A stretch of DNA of 64,000 nt from Vibrio splendidus (GCF_001557875.1 NZ_LNRF01000001.1:1550001-1614000), one strand, 5' to 3'. Numbered from the stretch's first letter, positions 36,362 through 45,638 are shown. Notes: generated by a model from the sequence alone, not told the origin. Numbers and translations: made by a program.

Positions 36362-37993
36362 TTATATTTCTAGCTTTATACTCAGGGTTTTATAAAACTT
36401 CCTAGCTAATTCTTTATTTTTTTCAGATGATTTTTTGTCATGCATAGTTGTCCAGAAACAAGATTTTATCAAGTTTTTTATTTCATTTCTTGTCATGCTA
36501 ACTGGGGTTGATAGGGCTACTAGCTCTAATAAAAGCAAACAAATATCACTATTAAATGCAGCTATTTTATAAGCATCATAAGCTAGACAAAATGCAGCTT
36601 TTGGCTTTTTTTCTTCTCGTAGTTTTAACGCATTGAGCTTATTGTTATGTGATGTTGACATCCGAGATTTAACCACTCGAGTAATTCCTTGGTATAACTC
36701 CAACTTACTAAGCATTATTGATTCATCTTTCTCCTCTCCAACTAATATTTTTGCTACATTCATCGTTTCTTTATAGTCACTTACTAACCCACAAAGTGCA
36801 TACATTTGAGAAACTACTATCGTTGTATAGAAGTTATTATACTTAATTTCTTCCGTTCTTAAATTTATTGAAATTAGATATGCATCATGAAATTTATTCT
36901 CACAACAGAGCAGTATTGATGCTAGTGAATTTAACATTACCCCATACTCTATATCTTCTTGATAATCATTAATGTATGACTCTCGAGAATGAAATAAGTC
37001 ATTCCTTATATCATCAATTAGTATCTTATCTTTATCTTCAATAAAGCTAAGCAATTTCGCTAATATCGATATACATATTAATTTTGGGTCGAACTTACTG
37101 GTACCTTCAACTTTCTCTGAGTATCTCTGATAGCCTTGAGTTGAGGCATCAAAATCACCAGTTGAAAACAATAAGTTTGCTAAAACCAAATCTCGTTGCG
37201 GATTAGCTGGATTTACTTTTTTTAGAAAACCAAACTCAGATAAAGCACCTAAGATGTCATTTGAAGCAAGCATACACATTGCTAGATTTTTTCTTGCAAT
37301 CGGATGGGTTGGTTTTAACTTTAATATGCCCTTAAATATGTCTTTCGCTTTCTCATATTCTCCTTCAATCCTTAGAGTGTTTCCATAACCAATTTCTGGC
37401 CACAGGGAGTCAGAGATCTTACTCGCTTCAAGATATATTCTCTTTGCTGACTCAATCTCATTTAATTTCAAATGGCAATCAGCCTCAATCCTAAGTATGT
37501 AAGGTGTGTATTGAGGGCTGTCAAGCTTAAGCTTTTCGCATAGAGAGATTGCAGCTGCAAATTTTCTATTATCAACGAAACTAATTAGAGGATGTAAAAC
37601 TTTTTTTCTATTTATTACCTTTTTCAGTCTATCAATAAGATCGTTCGCTTTAAATGGTTTTATTAGATAATCATCTGGTTCTAGTTCGATAAAATAAGTT
37701 ATTACACTTAAGCTATTATCCCCAGTTAGGCATATGAATACAGAACTATTATTAAGTAATTTTTTTGTTTTTATCTCATCGAGTATCAATGCCCCATCGA
37801 TATGATGATTCATATTATAGTCGCAAAAAACAATGTCAAAGAAATTATTTTTTAGTATTCTAAGAGCCTTTTCGCTTTCTGTCGTACTATCAATATTTTC
37901 GTTTTTAAAACCAAACCTAATTAACATACTTTTTAACAATGAAACGAAAACTTGCGAATCATCTATTATAAATATAGTTTTTTCAAAAAACAT
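36362..37993 (-). CDS. REC-TPR response regulator (VieB-like architecture)
   Basis: This 543-residue protein has an N-terminal receiver (residues 1-125) with acidic pair Asp11/Asp12, phospho-acceptor Asp58 (FCDYN), Thr90 and Lys112 (IKPF). All catalytic positions are present. After it come TPR-like helical pairs over about 145-300 (LRIEADCHLKLNEIESAKRIYL, then RIEGEYEKAKDIFKGILKLKPTHPIARKNLAM) and a further helical region to the end. There is no DNA-binding or enzymatic output, so it should act by protein contact, like Vibrio VieB, which modulates a phosphorelay controlling c-di-GMP. It is last in the operon, 74 bp after the hemerythrin gene. It is AT-rich with rare codons, suggesting transfer. 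Confidence 0.8.
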   Translation of the reverse strand: MFFEKTIFIIDDSQVFVSLLKSMLIRFGFKNENIDSTTESEKALRILKNNFFDIVFCDYNMNHHIDGALILDEIKTKKLLNNSSVFICLTGDNSLSVITYFIELEPDDYLIKPFKANDLIDRLKKVINRKKVLHPLISFVDNRKFAAAISLCEKLKLDSPQYTPYILRIEADCHLKLNEIESAKRIYLEASKISDSLWPEIGYGNTLRIEGEYEKAKDIFKGILKLKPTHPIARKNLAMCMLASNDILGALSEFGFLKKVNPANPQRDLVLANLLFSTGDFDASTQGYQRYSEKVEGTSKFDPKLICISILAKLLSFIEDKDKILIDDIRNDLFHSRESYINDYQEDIEYGVMLNSLASILLCCENKFHDAYLISINLRTEEIKYNNFYTTIVVSQMYALCGLVSDYKETMNVAKILVGEEKDESIMLSKLELYQGITRVVKSRMSTSHNNKLNALKLREEKKPKAAFCLAYDAYKIAAFNSDICLLLLELVALSTPVSMTRNEIKNLIKSCFWTTMHDKKSSEKNKELARKFYKTLSIKLEI

Positions 37994-38067
37994 AAATTAC
38001 AATCCAACATTACCAAAAAACAATACATTCATGATTAATTTAACAACATAAATATAATTATTATTCA

Positions 38068-38556
38068 CTAGAACAATGAAGATTGAAGGATATCTATTGC
38101 TTTATAGTATTCTAATTCTTCATCAAATAAATCACTGTTTGGATCAAGGCCATCTTTGATTAAAGATATTTGCTTTACCATTCTCTTATCACAACATAAA
38201 ATATGTGTTGCTAACCAATTTACTAAAAAATCAAAAAGTTGAGATAACTGAATTTCATTCAATCTTGAAGAGGCATCGATAACAGATCCTATACTACTAA
38301 TGAATTTTTCATGTTCACAATGATGTTTTTTTATGTGATCTTTGGGTATGCCTGACCTTGCCATAATACTTTCCTCTTCAGAAAAATGATATATAGTGTA
38401 GTTAGATAGATCGTTAAGTGTTTTTTGTATCTCTTTTTTGTCATTTTCTTTTATTTCCTCACCATATCTATTTATTAAATCTACTAATTTTTTATGTTGA
38501 TGATCTATACTATCAATACCAACTTCGAAGTCTTTACTCCATTTTAAGAAACTCAT
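38068..38556 (-). CDS. bacteriohemerythrin
   Basis: This 162-residue single-domain hemerythrin has all diiron ligands: His in VGIDSIDHQHKKLVDL, His and Glu in YHFSEEESIM, two His in KKHHCEHEKF, and His and Asp in the final HILCCDKRM. Such proteins bind O2 reversibly, and some bind NO, to sense, store or deliver it. A short acidic tail extends beyond the domain. Its start overlaps the stop of the GGDEF-EAL gene by one base (TAATG), so the two are made together, which supports a sensor or protective role for that enzyme. Confidence 0.9.
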   Translation of the reverse strand: MSFLKWSKDFEVGIDSIDHQHKKLVDLINRYGEEIKENDKKEIQKTLNDLSNYTIYHFSEEESIMARSGIPKDHIKKHHCEHEKFISSIGSVIDASSRLNEIQLSQLFDFLVNWLATHILCCDKRMVKQISLIKDGLDPNSDLFDEELEYYKAIDILQSSLF

Positions 38557-40352
38557 TAAAAAACCTTATAATTAAACAACTTTGATATTTCATTGTTTGA
38601 TAACGGTTTGGAGTAGTAAAACCCTTGACCGATATTACAACCTAAGCTTATTAATGTACTTTTTTGTTCTTCGGTTTCAACTCCCTCCGCTACAATTGAT
38701 AAACCTAAATTAGTTGCTAAATCTACCACTGATTTAACGATTACTTGATCATGTGTACTGGTTGAAATATCTTGAACAAAAGATTTGTCTATTTTTAAAA
38801 TCTTTGCATTAATTATTTTTAGGTACGATAGAGACGAAAAACCAGTACCAAAATCATCGATGACAATATTAAATCCAACTTGCTCTAACTGTTGCAGCAC
38901 GTATATGGTATTTCCTGAGTTGCTCATCAGCACCGACTCAGTAATCTCTAGTTCAAAAAAGGTAGGAGATAGCCCCTCATCAATAATTATATTAGTGATA
39001 TCCTCAAAGAAATCTGGATGCTCTAACTGTTGTACCGAAATATTTATAGCTATCCTGCCTGGCAACACCCTACCTTCTAATTGCCAATGACGAAGTTGTT
39101 TGCAGACGACCTTAATGACCCACTTACCAATAGGGCACATGATTCTGTGTTTCTCGGCAATAGGTATAAACTCCGCAGGATTAATAATACCAAACTCAGG
39201 TTCGTTCCAGCGAAGCAGGGCTTCAACGCCTGTAACTTGCCCAGTATCTAAATAAAATTTGGGTTGATAGACCAAATAAAATTGATCTTTACTTTGTCTG
39301 ATTGCCTGATTTAGCCTGTTTGATAGTTCTAATTCGCGATAAAAGCGTATGCCTACCTGTTCTGTGTAGAAGACAAAGTTCCGCTCAGTAGATTTAGCTT
39401 CGTACATCGCTAAGTCTGCATGCGATAGTAATTCATTCATTGTTGTGCCATCTGAAGGCCATGTTGCTGCACCGATACTAACGCCAAGAAAAGCTTCTTG
39501 GCCTTTATTAATTTGAATCGGTCGACTCAGCTCTGCTGCTAATTTAGTTGCCAACTGTTCTGTGCTTTCTTGCGTTGGTTTCCGGTGAACCACAACAAAT
39601 TCATCGCCTCCAACTCTAGCGGCTAAATCATTAGGCGAAATGACTTGTGCAATACGTCTCGCAACTTCTTTTAGTGCGGCATCACCAGCAAGGTGACCAC
39701 AGCTATCGTTTAATTCTTTAAATCTATCTAAGTCTGCAAATAAGATCGTAAACCCGCTCTCTTGACTTGGTTGCAAGTCCACAAGCTTGTTAGTTTCTTC
39801 AATAAAGTAGGCTCGATTAGGCAAATCCGTTAGGCTGTCAAAATGAGCTAGTCTCTTAACGCTTTCCTCAGCGGCGACTTGAGCAGTAATGTCTCTTTTT
39901 TCTGCTACGTAACAAATAACATTTCCTCTATCGCACGTTACCGGGGATATAACAGCTTCTTCAATGTACTCAGTGTTGTCTCGATGGATATTAAAGAATA
40001 CTCCCTTCCAAGAGTTTCCTGCCTGTAATGTGCGGTACATATCGCGGTAGGTATCTGCCGGAGTCTTATTTGATTTTAATAGTCTTGGATTTCTTCCAAG
40101 AACTTCACTAAGTGCAAAGCCACTTAACTCTTCAAATTTTTTGTTGGCATATATAATGTTTTTATTCACGTTGGTGATGACAACAGCGTTTGCACTTTGA
40201 TCGACAATAGAGAAGAAAAATGACAGCTTTTCTTCTTCCCCCATCACAGAAATACTCTTTTTTGGAATTAATGGTGACTCGGTGTAATCTTTATTGAGCG
40301 CGTCCGAAAGACAATAGTTACCTAATATGTTGATGGATTTATCTGTTTTCAT
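38556..40352 (-). CDS. PAS-GGDEF-EAL c-di-GMP enzyme
   Basis: This 598-residue cytosolic protein has a PAS/PAC domain at about 45-165 (VDQSANAVVITNVNKNIIYA, GRNPRLLKSNKTP), a GGDEF domain at about 175-335 with intact RVGGDEF near 247, and an EAL domain at about 345-595. EAL motifs are complete: EALLRW, NISVQQL, ELEITESVL, DDFGTGFSSLSYL, KIDKSFV, EGVETEEQ. Both synthesis and breakdown of c-di-GMP are therefore possible. No RxxD inhibitory site precedes GGDEF. It is the first gene of the operon. The PAS may bind a ligand or flavin/haem; the coupled hemerythrin makes gas or redox sensing attractive, but this is inference. Confidence 0.88.
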   Translation of the reverse strand: MKTDKSINILGNYCLSDALNKDYTESPLIPKKSISVMGEEEKLSFFFSIVDQSANAVVITNVNKNIIYANKKFEELSGFALSEVLGRNPRLLKSNKTPADTYRDMYRTLQAGNSWKGVFFNIHRDNTEYIEEAVISPVTCDRGNVICYVAEKRDITAQVAAEESVKRLAHFDSLTDLPNRAYFIEETNKLVDLQPSQESGFTILFADLDRFKELNDSCGHLAGDAALKEVARRIAQVISPNDLAARVGGDEFVVVHRKPTQESTEQLATKLAAELSRPIQINKGQEAFLGVSIGAATWPSDGTTMNELLSHADLAMYEAKSTERNFVFYTEQVGIRFYRELELSNRLNQAIRQSKDQFYLVYQPKFYLDTGQVTGVEALLRWNEPEFGIINPAEFIPIAEKHRIMCPIGKWVIKVVCKQLRHWQLEGRVLPGRIAINISVQQLEHPDFFEDITNIIIDEGLSPTFFELEITESVLMSNSGNTIYVLQQLEQVGFNIVIDDFGTGFSSLSYLKIINAKILKIDKSFVQDISTSTHDQVIVKSVVDLATNLGLSIVAEGVETEEQKSTLISLGCNIGQGFYYSKPLSNNEISKLFNYKVF

Positions 40353-41084
40353 ATTTATTTCTTTAAGCTAGAGAGCTGATAACACATTCTTTTTAGTTAA
40401 CTTCTCATTGTTATAAACCAATTGAAGACCCATTAATTTCGCTATACTTTAAATTCATTGTCATCACTAACACCCAAATGAAAGCGCTTTCTTTGCGTGT
40501 TAATCTCACAGAGAAACGCGACCAAAATTTCGGTTTTCTGCTGAACAATCGTCTCTACATAAACAGTTAAGCCATCTATTAATCCGGCCTTTGCTTTAAG
40601 TCTTTGAAAACTAACAATCACAGCCTTAATGGATAAGAGGCGGTCAACTCAAATCATTCACCCTTCGTATGCAATAGACTTTATGCATAGATTAACATTC
40701 AGTTTTATGACTAACTTGATACAGATCATCCATGAAAACGCTTTCTTTGATAATTTATTCGTGATTAGTTAATTTTTTATAAATCGCAATCCGTTACTAT
40801 ATAGACTTTCTAGCTTCCTCCAAGAGAACATCGAAAGTAGATAGATGCTTATAACCTTAAACAAGCATTAGTAGCAAAAAAGAAATATGCGGTGTCATAC
40901 CCCATTGACTTGATAGAACCTAAACACTTTTTACGCTTATGTCTGCCCAGCTCAGTCTAGTACTCGAAAGTGCTAGAGCCAACAGTAATGAGAACTCACT
41001 ACTCTCATAAATTTAAGTAAGTTAAGTAAAAGCTATATACACCGATAAGACGAAAGTAAGAGGTACTGATTCATTAGCATAAAC
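40353..41084. other. 732-bp region without a convincing gene
   Basis: Upstream of the GGDEF-EAL gene. It should hold the operon promoter near its left end. The rest has scattered stops in all frames. A 24-codon frame starts at 40939 without a ribosome site. It could be decayed mobile-element DNA. Confidence 0.5.
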
Positions 41085-41336
41085 ATGATTTGGCTAAACC
41101 TTATGATTAAAAGTACTAGTATTGATAAGGGTATTAAATACAACAAGAATTTTGATAGCGGCGAATCCAACTTTTTCACCGATAGTGAGAGTCAATGCTC
41201 AATGCTCGTAGACGCTTTATTCGGGGGCTGTGAAGGTTATGTTCTGCTGTCATTTATGTATCCATTGATGCAATCGATTCAGACTGTGGTGAAGCAAGTA
41301 AGGTTTGCCCATATACAAAACCAAAATAACCAATAA
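41085..41336 (+). CDS. 83-residue hypothetical frame, possibly a remnant
   Basis: A frame with no clear ribosome site ahead of its ATG. The middle part (SMLVDALFGGCEGYVLLSFM) is protein-like and vaguely like the opening of some phage or plasmid primase/helicase proteins, where an ALF...EGY segment precedes a beta strand. The protein ends soon afterwards in a low-complexity NQ-rich tail. It could be the decayed start of such a gene left by the inserting element, or chance. Low confidence on both existence and function. Confidence 0.25.
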   Translation: MIWLNLMIKSTSIDKGIKYNKNFDSGESNFFTDSESQCSMLVDALFGGCEGYVLLSFMYPLMQSIQTVVKQVRFAHIQNQNNQ

Positions 41337-41375
41337 ATATTAATAACTTAAGTTATTCATCAATTAAAAATTCCT

Positions 41376-41412
41376 ACAAAAAAGGCGACAGTAAAAACTG
41401 TCGCCTTTCTAA
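41376..41412. terminator. terminator after intact tdh
   Basis: A perfect 12-bp stem, AAAGGCGACAGT with ACTGTCGCCTTT, has a loop of four A. The T run on the minus strand ends tdh. It differs in sequence from the hairpin beyond the displaced tdh end. Confidence 0.88.
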
Positions 41413-41434
41413 TATCTTGTTACTCAGTTAAAGC

Positions 41435-42466
41435 TTATTCCCAATCAAGAATTACTTTACCAGACATACCAGAGCGCATCATGTCGAAGCCTGCTTGGAA
41501 GTCGTCTACTTTGTAGTGGTGAGTAATGATTGGAGACAGATCTAGGCCAGACTGGATTAGTGAAGCCATCTTGTACCAAGTTTCGAACATCTCACGACCG
41601 TAGATACCTTTGATAACCAAGCCTTTAAAGATCACTTGGTTCCAGTCTACTGCCATGTCTGATGGTGGAATACCTAGTAGCGAGATCTTACCGCCGTGGT
41701 TCATGTTAGTTAGCATGCTGTTGAACGCAGATGGTACACCTGACATTTCTAGGCCTACATCGAAGCCTTCAGTCATGCCAAGATCAGACATTACGTCTTC
41801 AAGCTTCTCTTCCATCACGTTTACTGCGCGCGTTACACCCATCTTCTTAGCAAGATCTAGGCGGTACTCGTTTACATCAGTGATTACAACGTGACGAGCA
41901 CCAACGTGCTTAGCAACAGCTGCAGCCATGATGCCGATTGGGCCAGCACCCGTAATTAGCACATCTTCGCCTACTAGGTCGAAAGAAAGCGCTGTGTGTA
42001 CTGCGTTGCCAAACGGGTCAAAGATTGATGCTAGATCGTCAGAGATTTCTGCAGGGATCTTAAATGCGTTGAACGCAGGGATCACAAGGAACTCAGAGAA
42101 TGCACCAGTGCGGTTCACACCAACACCTGTTGTGTTACGACAAAGGTGAGTACGGCCGCCACGACAGTTACGACAGTGACCACATGTGATGTGACCTTCG
42201 CCAGATACACGGTCGCCGATTTCAAAACCACGAACTTCTTGGCCGATGCCAACAACTTCACCCACGTATTCGTGACCTACTACCATAGGTACTGGAATTG
42301 TGTTTTGTGACCACTCATCCCAGTTGTAGATATGTACGTCAGTACCACAAATTGCAGTTTTCTTAATACGGATAAGAAGATCATTATGACCCATTTCAGG
42401 TTTTTCAACCTCGGTCATCCAAATGCCTTCTTCAGGCTTAAGCTTAGAAAGTGCTTTAATTTTCAT
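41435..42466 (-). CDS. tdh: L-threonine 3-dehydrogenase
   Basis: This 343-residue zinc medium-chain dehydrogenase oxidises L-threonine to 2-amino-3-ketobutyrate with NAD+. The catalytic zinc site is in [15 protein letters not shown] and GHEYVGEVV. The structural zinc cysteines are [15 protein letters not shown]. The nucleotide fold is [20 protein letters not shown], and the end is [10 protein letters not shown]. Codon use is highly biased. It lies 109 bp after kbl on the same strand, giving the kbl-tdh operon that converts threonine to glycine and acetyl-CoA. Its last 45 or so codons are duplicated 5.4 kb downstream and may have come with the inserted segment. Confidence 0.96.
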   Translation of the reverse strand: MKIKALSKLKPEEGIWMTEVEKPEMGHNDLLIRIKKTAICGTDVHIYNWDEWSQNTIPVPMVVGHEYVGEVVGIGQEVRGFEIGDRVSGEGHITCGHCRNCRGGRTHLCRNTTGVGVNRTGAFSEFLVIPAFNAFKIPAEISDDLASIFDPFGNAVHTALSFDLVGEDVLITGAGPIGIMAAAVAKHVGARHVVITDVNEYRLDLAKKMGVTRAVNVMEEKLEDVMSDLGMTEGFDVGLEMSGVPSAFNSMLTNMNHGGKISLLGIPPSDMAVDWNQVIFKGLVIKGIYGREMFETWYKMASLIQSGLDLSPIITHHYKVDDFQAGFDMMRSGMSGKVILDWE

Positions 42467-42482
42467 AATGTTACCTAGTTCA

Positions 42483-42505
42483 TCTCGCCTAACTGTAAGG
42501 CGAGA
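42483..42505 (-). repeat. hairpin between kbl and tdh
   Basis: TCTCGCCT and AGGCGAGA pair across a seven-base loop just ahead of tdh. A second, imperfect hairpin follows the kbl stop at about 42546-42571. They may set the ratio of the two enzymes or protect the message. Confidence 0.55.
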
Positions 42506-42575
42506 ATCAAAAATCTATATGTTCTATTGGGTGTTGCTCTATCTAATTAAAGGATGCCGTGGCACCCCTTTAAAA

Positions 42576-43769
42576 TTAGATGATGCCCATGTCTTTACCA
42601 ACTTGGATGAACGCATCAATTGCGCGGTCTAGTTGCTCACGAGAATGTGCAGCAGACATTTGCGTACGGATACGAGCTTGGCCTTTTGGTACTACAGGGA
42701 AAGAGAAACCTACAACGTAGATGCCTTTCTCTAGTGCGCGCTCTGCGAACTCAGCCGCTACTTTTGCATCACCAAGCATGATTGGGATGATTGCGTGATC
42801 TGCACCGCCCATAGTGAAGCCAGCTTCTTCCATGCGAGTACGGAAGTGAGCAGAGTTTTCCCATAGTTGAGTACGTAGGTCGCCAGATTCAGCTAGGAGA
42901 TCTAGAACGCGGATAGACGCAGATACGATTGCAGGTGCAACAGAGTTAGAGAATAGGTATGGACGAGAACGCTGACGTAGCCAGTCGATCACTTCTTTCT
43001 TACCAGAAGTGTAACCGCCTGAAGCGCCACCCATTGCTTTACCTAGCGTACCAGTGATGATATCGATACGGTCTACAACGTTGTGGAACTCGTGAGTACC
43101 TGCGCCGTTTTCGCCCATGAAGCCCACAGCGTGAGAGTCATCAACCATTACTAGTGCATCGTACTTGTCTGCAAGGTCACAGATAGCAGGAAGGTTAGCC
43201 ACTACGCCGTCCATTGAGAACACACCGTCAGTTACGATTAGTGTGTGACGAGCACCCGCTTCTTTAGCAGCGATAAGTTGCTGCTCTAGCTCTTCCATGT
43301 TGTTGTTCGAGTAACGGAAACGCATTGCTTTACACAGACGAACACCATCGATGATAGATGCGTGGTTTAGTGCGTCAGAGATGATTGCGTCTTCTTTACC
43401 TAGAATCGTTTCGAACAAACCAGCGTTTGCATCAAAACAAGATGTGTAAAGGATAGTGTCTTCTTTACCTAGGAACGTAGAAAGCTTTTGCTCTAGTTCT
43501 TTGTGAGAATCTTGAGTACCACAGATGAAACGTACTGAAGCCATACCAAAACCGTGCTGATCCATACCGTCTTTAGCCGCTTCGATAAGATCAGGGTGGT
43601 TAGCAAGGCCTAAGTAGTTGTTTGCACAGAAGTTTAGTACTTCTTCACCAGTCGAGATAGAAACCGCTGCTTTTTGAGCAGAAGTGATAATGCGCTCAGA
43701 CTTGTAAAGACCTTCTTCTTTAACTTCTTCGATTTGAGTTTGAATCTGTTGGTAAAATGCAGAAGACAT
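42576..43769 (-). CDS. kbl: glycine C-acetyltransferase (2-amino-3-ketobutyrate CoA ligase)
   Basis: This 397-residue PLP enzyme of the alpha-oxoamine synthase family cleaves 2-amino-3-ketobutyrate with CoA to glycine and acetyl-CoA. Motifs: [14 protein letters not shown], the [16 protein letters not shown] stretch, [13 protein letters not shown] with the PLP Asp and His, and [16 protein letters not shown] with the Schiff-base Lys. The length equals that of E. coli Kbl. It is first in the operon with tdh. Codon bias suggests strong expression. Confidence 0.96.
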   Translation of the reverse strand: MSSAFYQQIQTQIEEVKEEGLYKSERIITSAQKAAVSISTGEEVLNFCANNYLGLANHPDLIEAAKDGMDQHGFGMASVRFICGTQDSHKELEQKLSTFLGKEDTILYTSCFDANAGLFETILGKEDAIISDALNHASIIDGVRLCKAMRFRYSNNNMEELEQQLIAAKEAGARHTLIVTDGVFSMDGVVANLPAICDLADKYDALVMVDDSHAVGFMGENGAGTHEFHNVVDRIDIITGTLGKAMGGASGGYTSGKKEVIDWLRQRSRPYLFSNSVAPAIVSASIRVLDLLAESGDLRTQLWENSAHFRTRMEEAGFTMGGADHAIIPIMLGDAKVAAEFAERALEKGIYVVGFSFPVVPKGQARIRTQMSAAHSREQLDRAIDAFIQVGKDMGII

Positions 43770-44250
43770 TGTCTATTCCTTCCTAATTATTATTCAGCAG
43801 CATCGCGCGCCGCATTATGTAGGGGATGTAAACGATTTCAATTCGATCATTTACACTGTAAAACTTATACCCCTATTCTAGTTGAACATCACCTTCTCGA
43901 TTATCCCTTTATTTGGAAAAACATTAATGAATCACAGGCACGAATAATGGTTCATCCCAGTGACACAGGGCACATAAACGCGTCTTACCTGCTCTTTTTA
44001 ACGTCAAATCCCCTTCCGTTTGTCTCTAATTTCACTTTCATATCAGATCTCTATTTTTCATCTCAGAACGATATGGTGATGATTATCCGCTTCTCTTAGA
44101 ATGTGCATCAGCAACGCCGCTATACAGATAAGCTACAAACACATCAATCTATCAGAGCAATCACGCTAAGCAATTAATGAAATTGATTCACAAATCCAAG
44201 CAAATCGCTCACAATCACTTTACGCTCATCGCCGAAACTCGTGGATACTT
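43770..44250. other. 481-bp region between divergent kbl and a LysR gene
   Basis: Must hold the kbl-tdh promoter and that of the LysR gene. An inverted AACGATTTCAATTCGAT element lies at about 43829-43845, near kbl. A plus-strand frame at 43674-44099 runs antisense into kbl and is taken as chance. No other gene is recognised. Confidence 0.5.
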
Positions 44251-45183
44251 ATGGTCAACCCTAAACTCATCGCCCTACTTCCAGATCTCGCCTCATTCAT
44301 TTTAGTGGTAAATGAAGGGAGCTTTACTGCGGCAGCAAAACAGTTAGGGGTAACACCTTCAGCCTTGAGTAAGCTCATCACTCGCTTGGAAAAAGCACTG
44401 TCGGTGAAACTGTTTGAACGAACCACTCGTACCCTTATCATCACCCAAGCAGGTCAGTTGGTATACGATCAGAGCGTGGTGATGATCAACGCGGCGCAAC
44501 AAGCCGTTGAGCTTTCAACCTCCGACCATACTGAACCTGCGGGCTCTATAACGGTGGCAGCGCCTGAGGCGTTCTTAAACTCAGTGCTACAGCCTTTTGT
44601 TGTTCCATTCTTAAGTCAATATCCAAAGATCCAGCTCAAGTTAAGAGCGGCTGATGGAGACATCGATATTTTACGTCAAGGCATAGACATCGCGTTCCGC
44701 CTGACCGATAAGCCCGACGAAAGCTTAGTATTAAAAGAGTTAGGCAAAACCAACCTCGTGTTATGTGCAAGCCCTGACTATTTAGAAGTGAAAGGGGTTC
44801 CTCACCACCCTACTGAGCTGTCTGAACACGACTGTTTGTATCTTGCTGAGACAGACAAAGACCACATTTGGGACTTTCTTAAAGATGATGAGTTTCACAC
44901 GGTACCCGTCAGTGGACGTTACGCAGTTAACCACTCACAGATGCGGCTAAAAGGTGTGAAAGAAGGTCTAGGTGTCGGTATTTTCCATGACTTCGTGATT
45001 CAAGATGCATTGGCTGAAGGTTCTGTAGTGCAAGTCTTGGAAGATTGGACCATCAAGAGTAATTACCATGGTGCTATCGCAATGCAGTTTGCTCAAACCA
45101 AGTACATGCCTGCCCGATTGCGTGTATTCATTGATTACGCGATGGAACATTTGGGTGACAAGCTGGCAGGAGAAATAAATTAA
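44251..45183 (+). CDS. LysR-family transcriptional regulator
   Basis: This 310-residue regulator has a standard helix-turn-helix (FILVVNEGSFTAAAKQLGVT, then PSALSKLITRLEKAL, residues about 12-60) and an effector domain of the CrgA/YafC-like subgroup (FDLVLRAADGDIDILRQGIDIAFR-type pattern). It is co-directed with yaeR and overlaps it by one base (TAATG), so it is co-translated with a VOC protein. It is divergent from kbl, whose regulation it could also influence. Confidence 0.87.
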   Translation: MVNPKLIALLPDLASFILVVNEGSFTAAAKQLGVTPSALSKLITRLEKALSVKLFERTTRTLIITQAGQLVYDQSVVMINAAQQAVELSTSDHTEPAGSITVAAPEAFLNSVLQPFVVPFLSQYPKIQLKLRAADGDIDILRQGIDIAFRLTDKPDESLVLKELGKTNLVLCASPDYLEVKGVPHHPTELSEHDCLYLAETDKDHIWDFLKDDEFHTVPVSGRYAVNHSQMRLKGVKEGLGVGIFHDFVIQDALAEGSVVQVLEDWTIKSNYHGAIAMQFAQTKYMPARLRVFIDYAMEHLGDKLAGEIN

Positions 45184-45566
45184 TGCTGAAAGGAATACAC
45201 CACGCCGCCATTATTTGCTCAGACTACGAATTATCTAAACGCTTTTATACGGAAGTTTTAAAGCTTGAAGTGATTGCTGAGAATTATCGTGAAACACGTC
45301 AGTCGTATAAGCTCGACTTGGCACTGCCTAATGGCGCTCAAATAGAATTATTCAGCTTCCCTAACGCGCCTGAAAGACCAAGCTTTCCTGAAGCTCAAGG
45401 GCTAAGACACTTAGCTTTCTATGTGGATGACGTTCAAGAAATCAAGAACTACTTGGAAGCACAAGGAATCGAAGTCGAACCGATTCGAATTGATGAATTT
45501 ACAGGTAAAGCATTTACCTTTTTTGCCGATCCTGACGGGCTGCCGTTAGAGCTTTATGAAATCTAG
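45183..45566 (+). CDS. yaeR: VOC family protein YaeR
   Basis: This 127-residue glyoxalase-fold protein is close to E. coli YaeR along its length: GIHHAAIICSDYELSKRFY with the first metal His, ELFSFPNAPERPSFPEAQGL, RHLAFYVDD with a second His, and DPDGLPLELYEI with the Glu ligand. The metal ligands of a lyase or dioxygenase are thus present. YaeR is sometimes called GloA2, but its reaction is not settled. It is coupled to the LysR gene upstream by a one-base overlap. Confidence 0.88.
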   Translation: MLKGIHHAAIICSDYELSKRFYTEVLKLEVIAENYRETRQSYKLDLALPNGAQIELFSFPNAPERPSFPEAQGLRHLAFYVDDVQEIKNYLEAQGIEVEPIRIDEFTGKAFTFFADPDGLPLELYEI

Positions 45567-45638
45567 ATCTTTATCAAATATAGAGTTATATCAAGTTTAA
45601 TGTCTTATTAGTAAACAGAGCATGTCATCTGATTATTG

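Larger units (their letters stand above)
36188..41432. mobile_element. inserted segment flanked by tdh 3'-end direct repeats
   Basis: About 5.2 kb between the displaced tdh end (36040-36187) and the corresponding end of intact tdh (41433-41580). The two repeats are in the same orientation and about 93% identical. The segment holds three co-directed genes for c-di-GMP, hemerythrin and receiver proteins, visibly richer in A and T than their neighbours, plus about 1 kb with little coding. No integrase, transposase or terminal inverted repeat was found, so the mechanism is open: site-specific integration with later loss of the integrase, or homologous exchange with another strain. Confidence 0.6.

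Noticed and set aside
40939..41010. 24-codon frame in the empty part of the tdh insertion
   Set aside because: No ribosome site and too short to judge.
36188..41432. Idea that the tdh-flanked segment is an intact integrative element
   Set aside because: No integrase, transposase, excisionase or terminal inverted repeat is visible; it is listed only as a probable insertion.
43674..44099. Plus-strand frame of 141 codons overlapping the start of kbl
   Set aside because: It is antisense to the conserved N-terminus of kbl and has no ribosome site or family features; the strong codon bias of kbl explains the open antisense frame.
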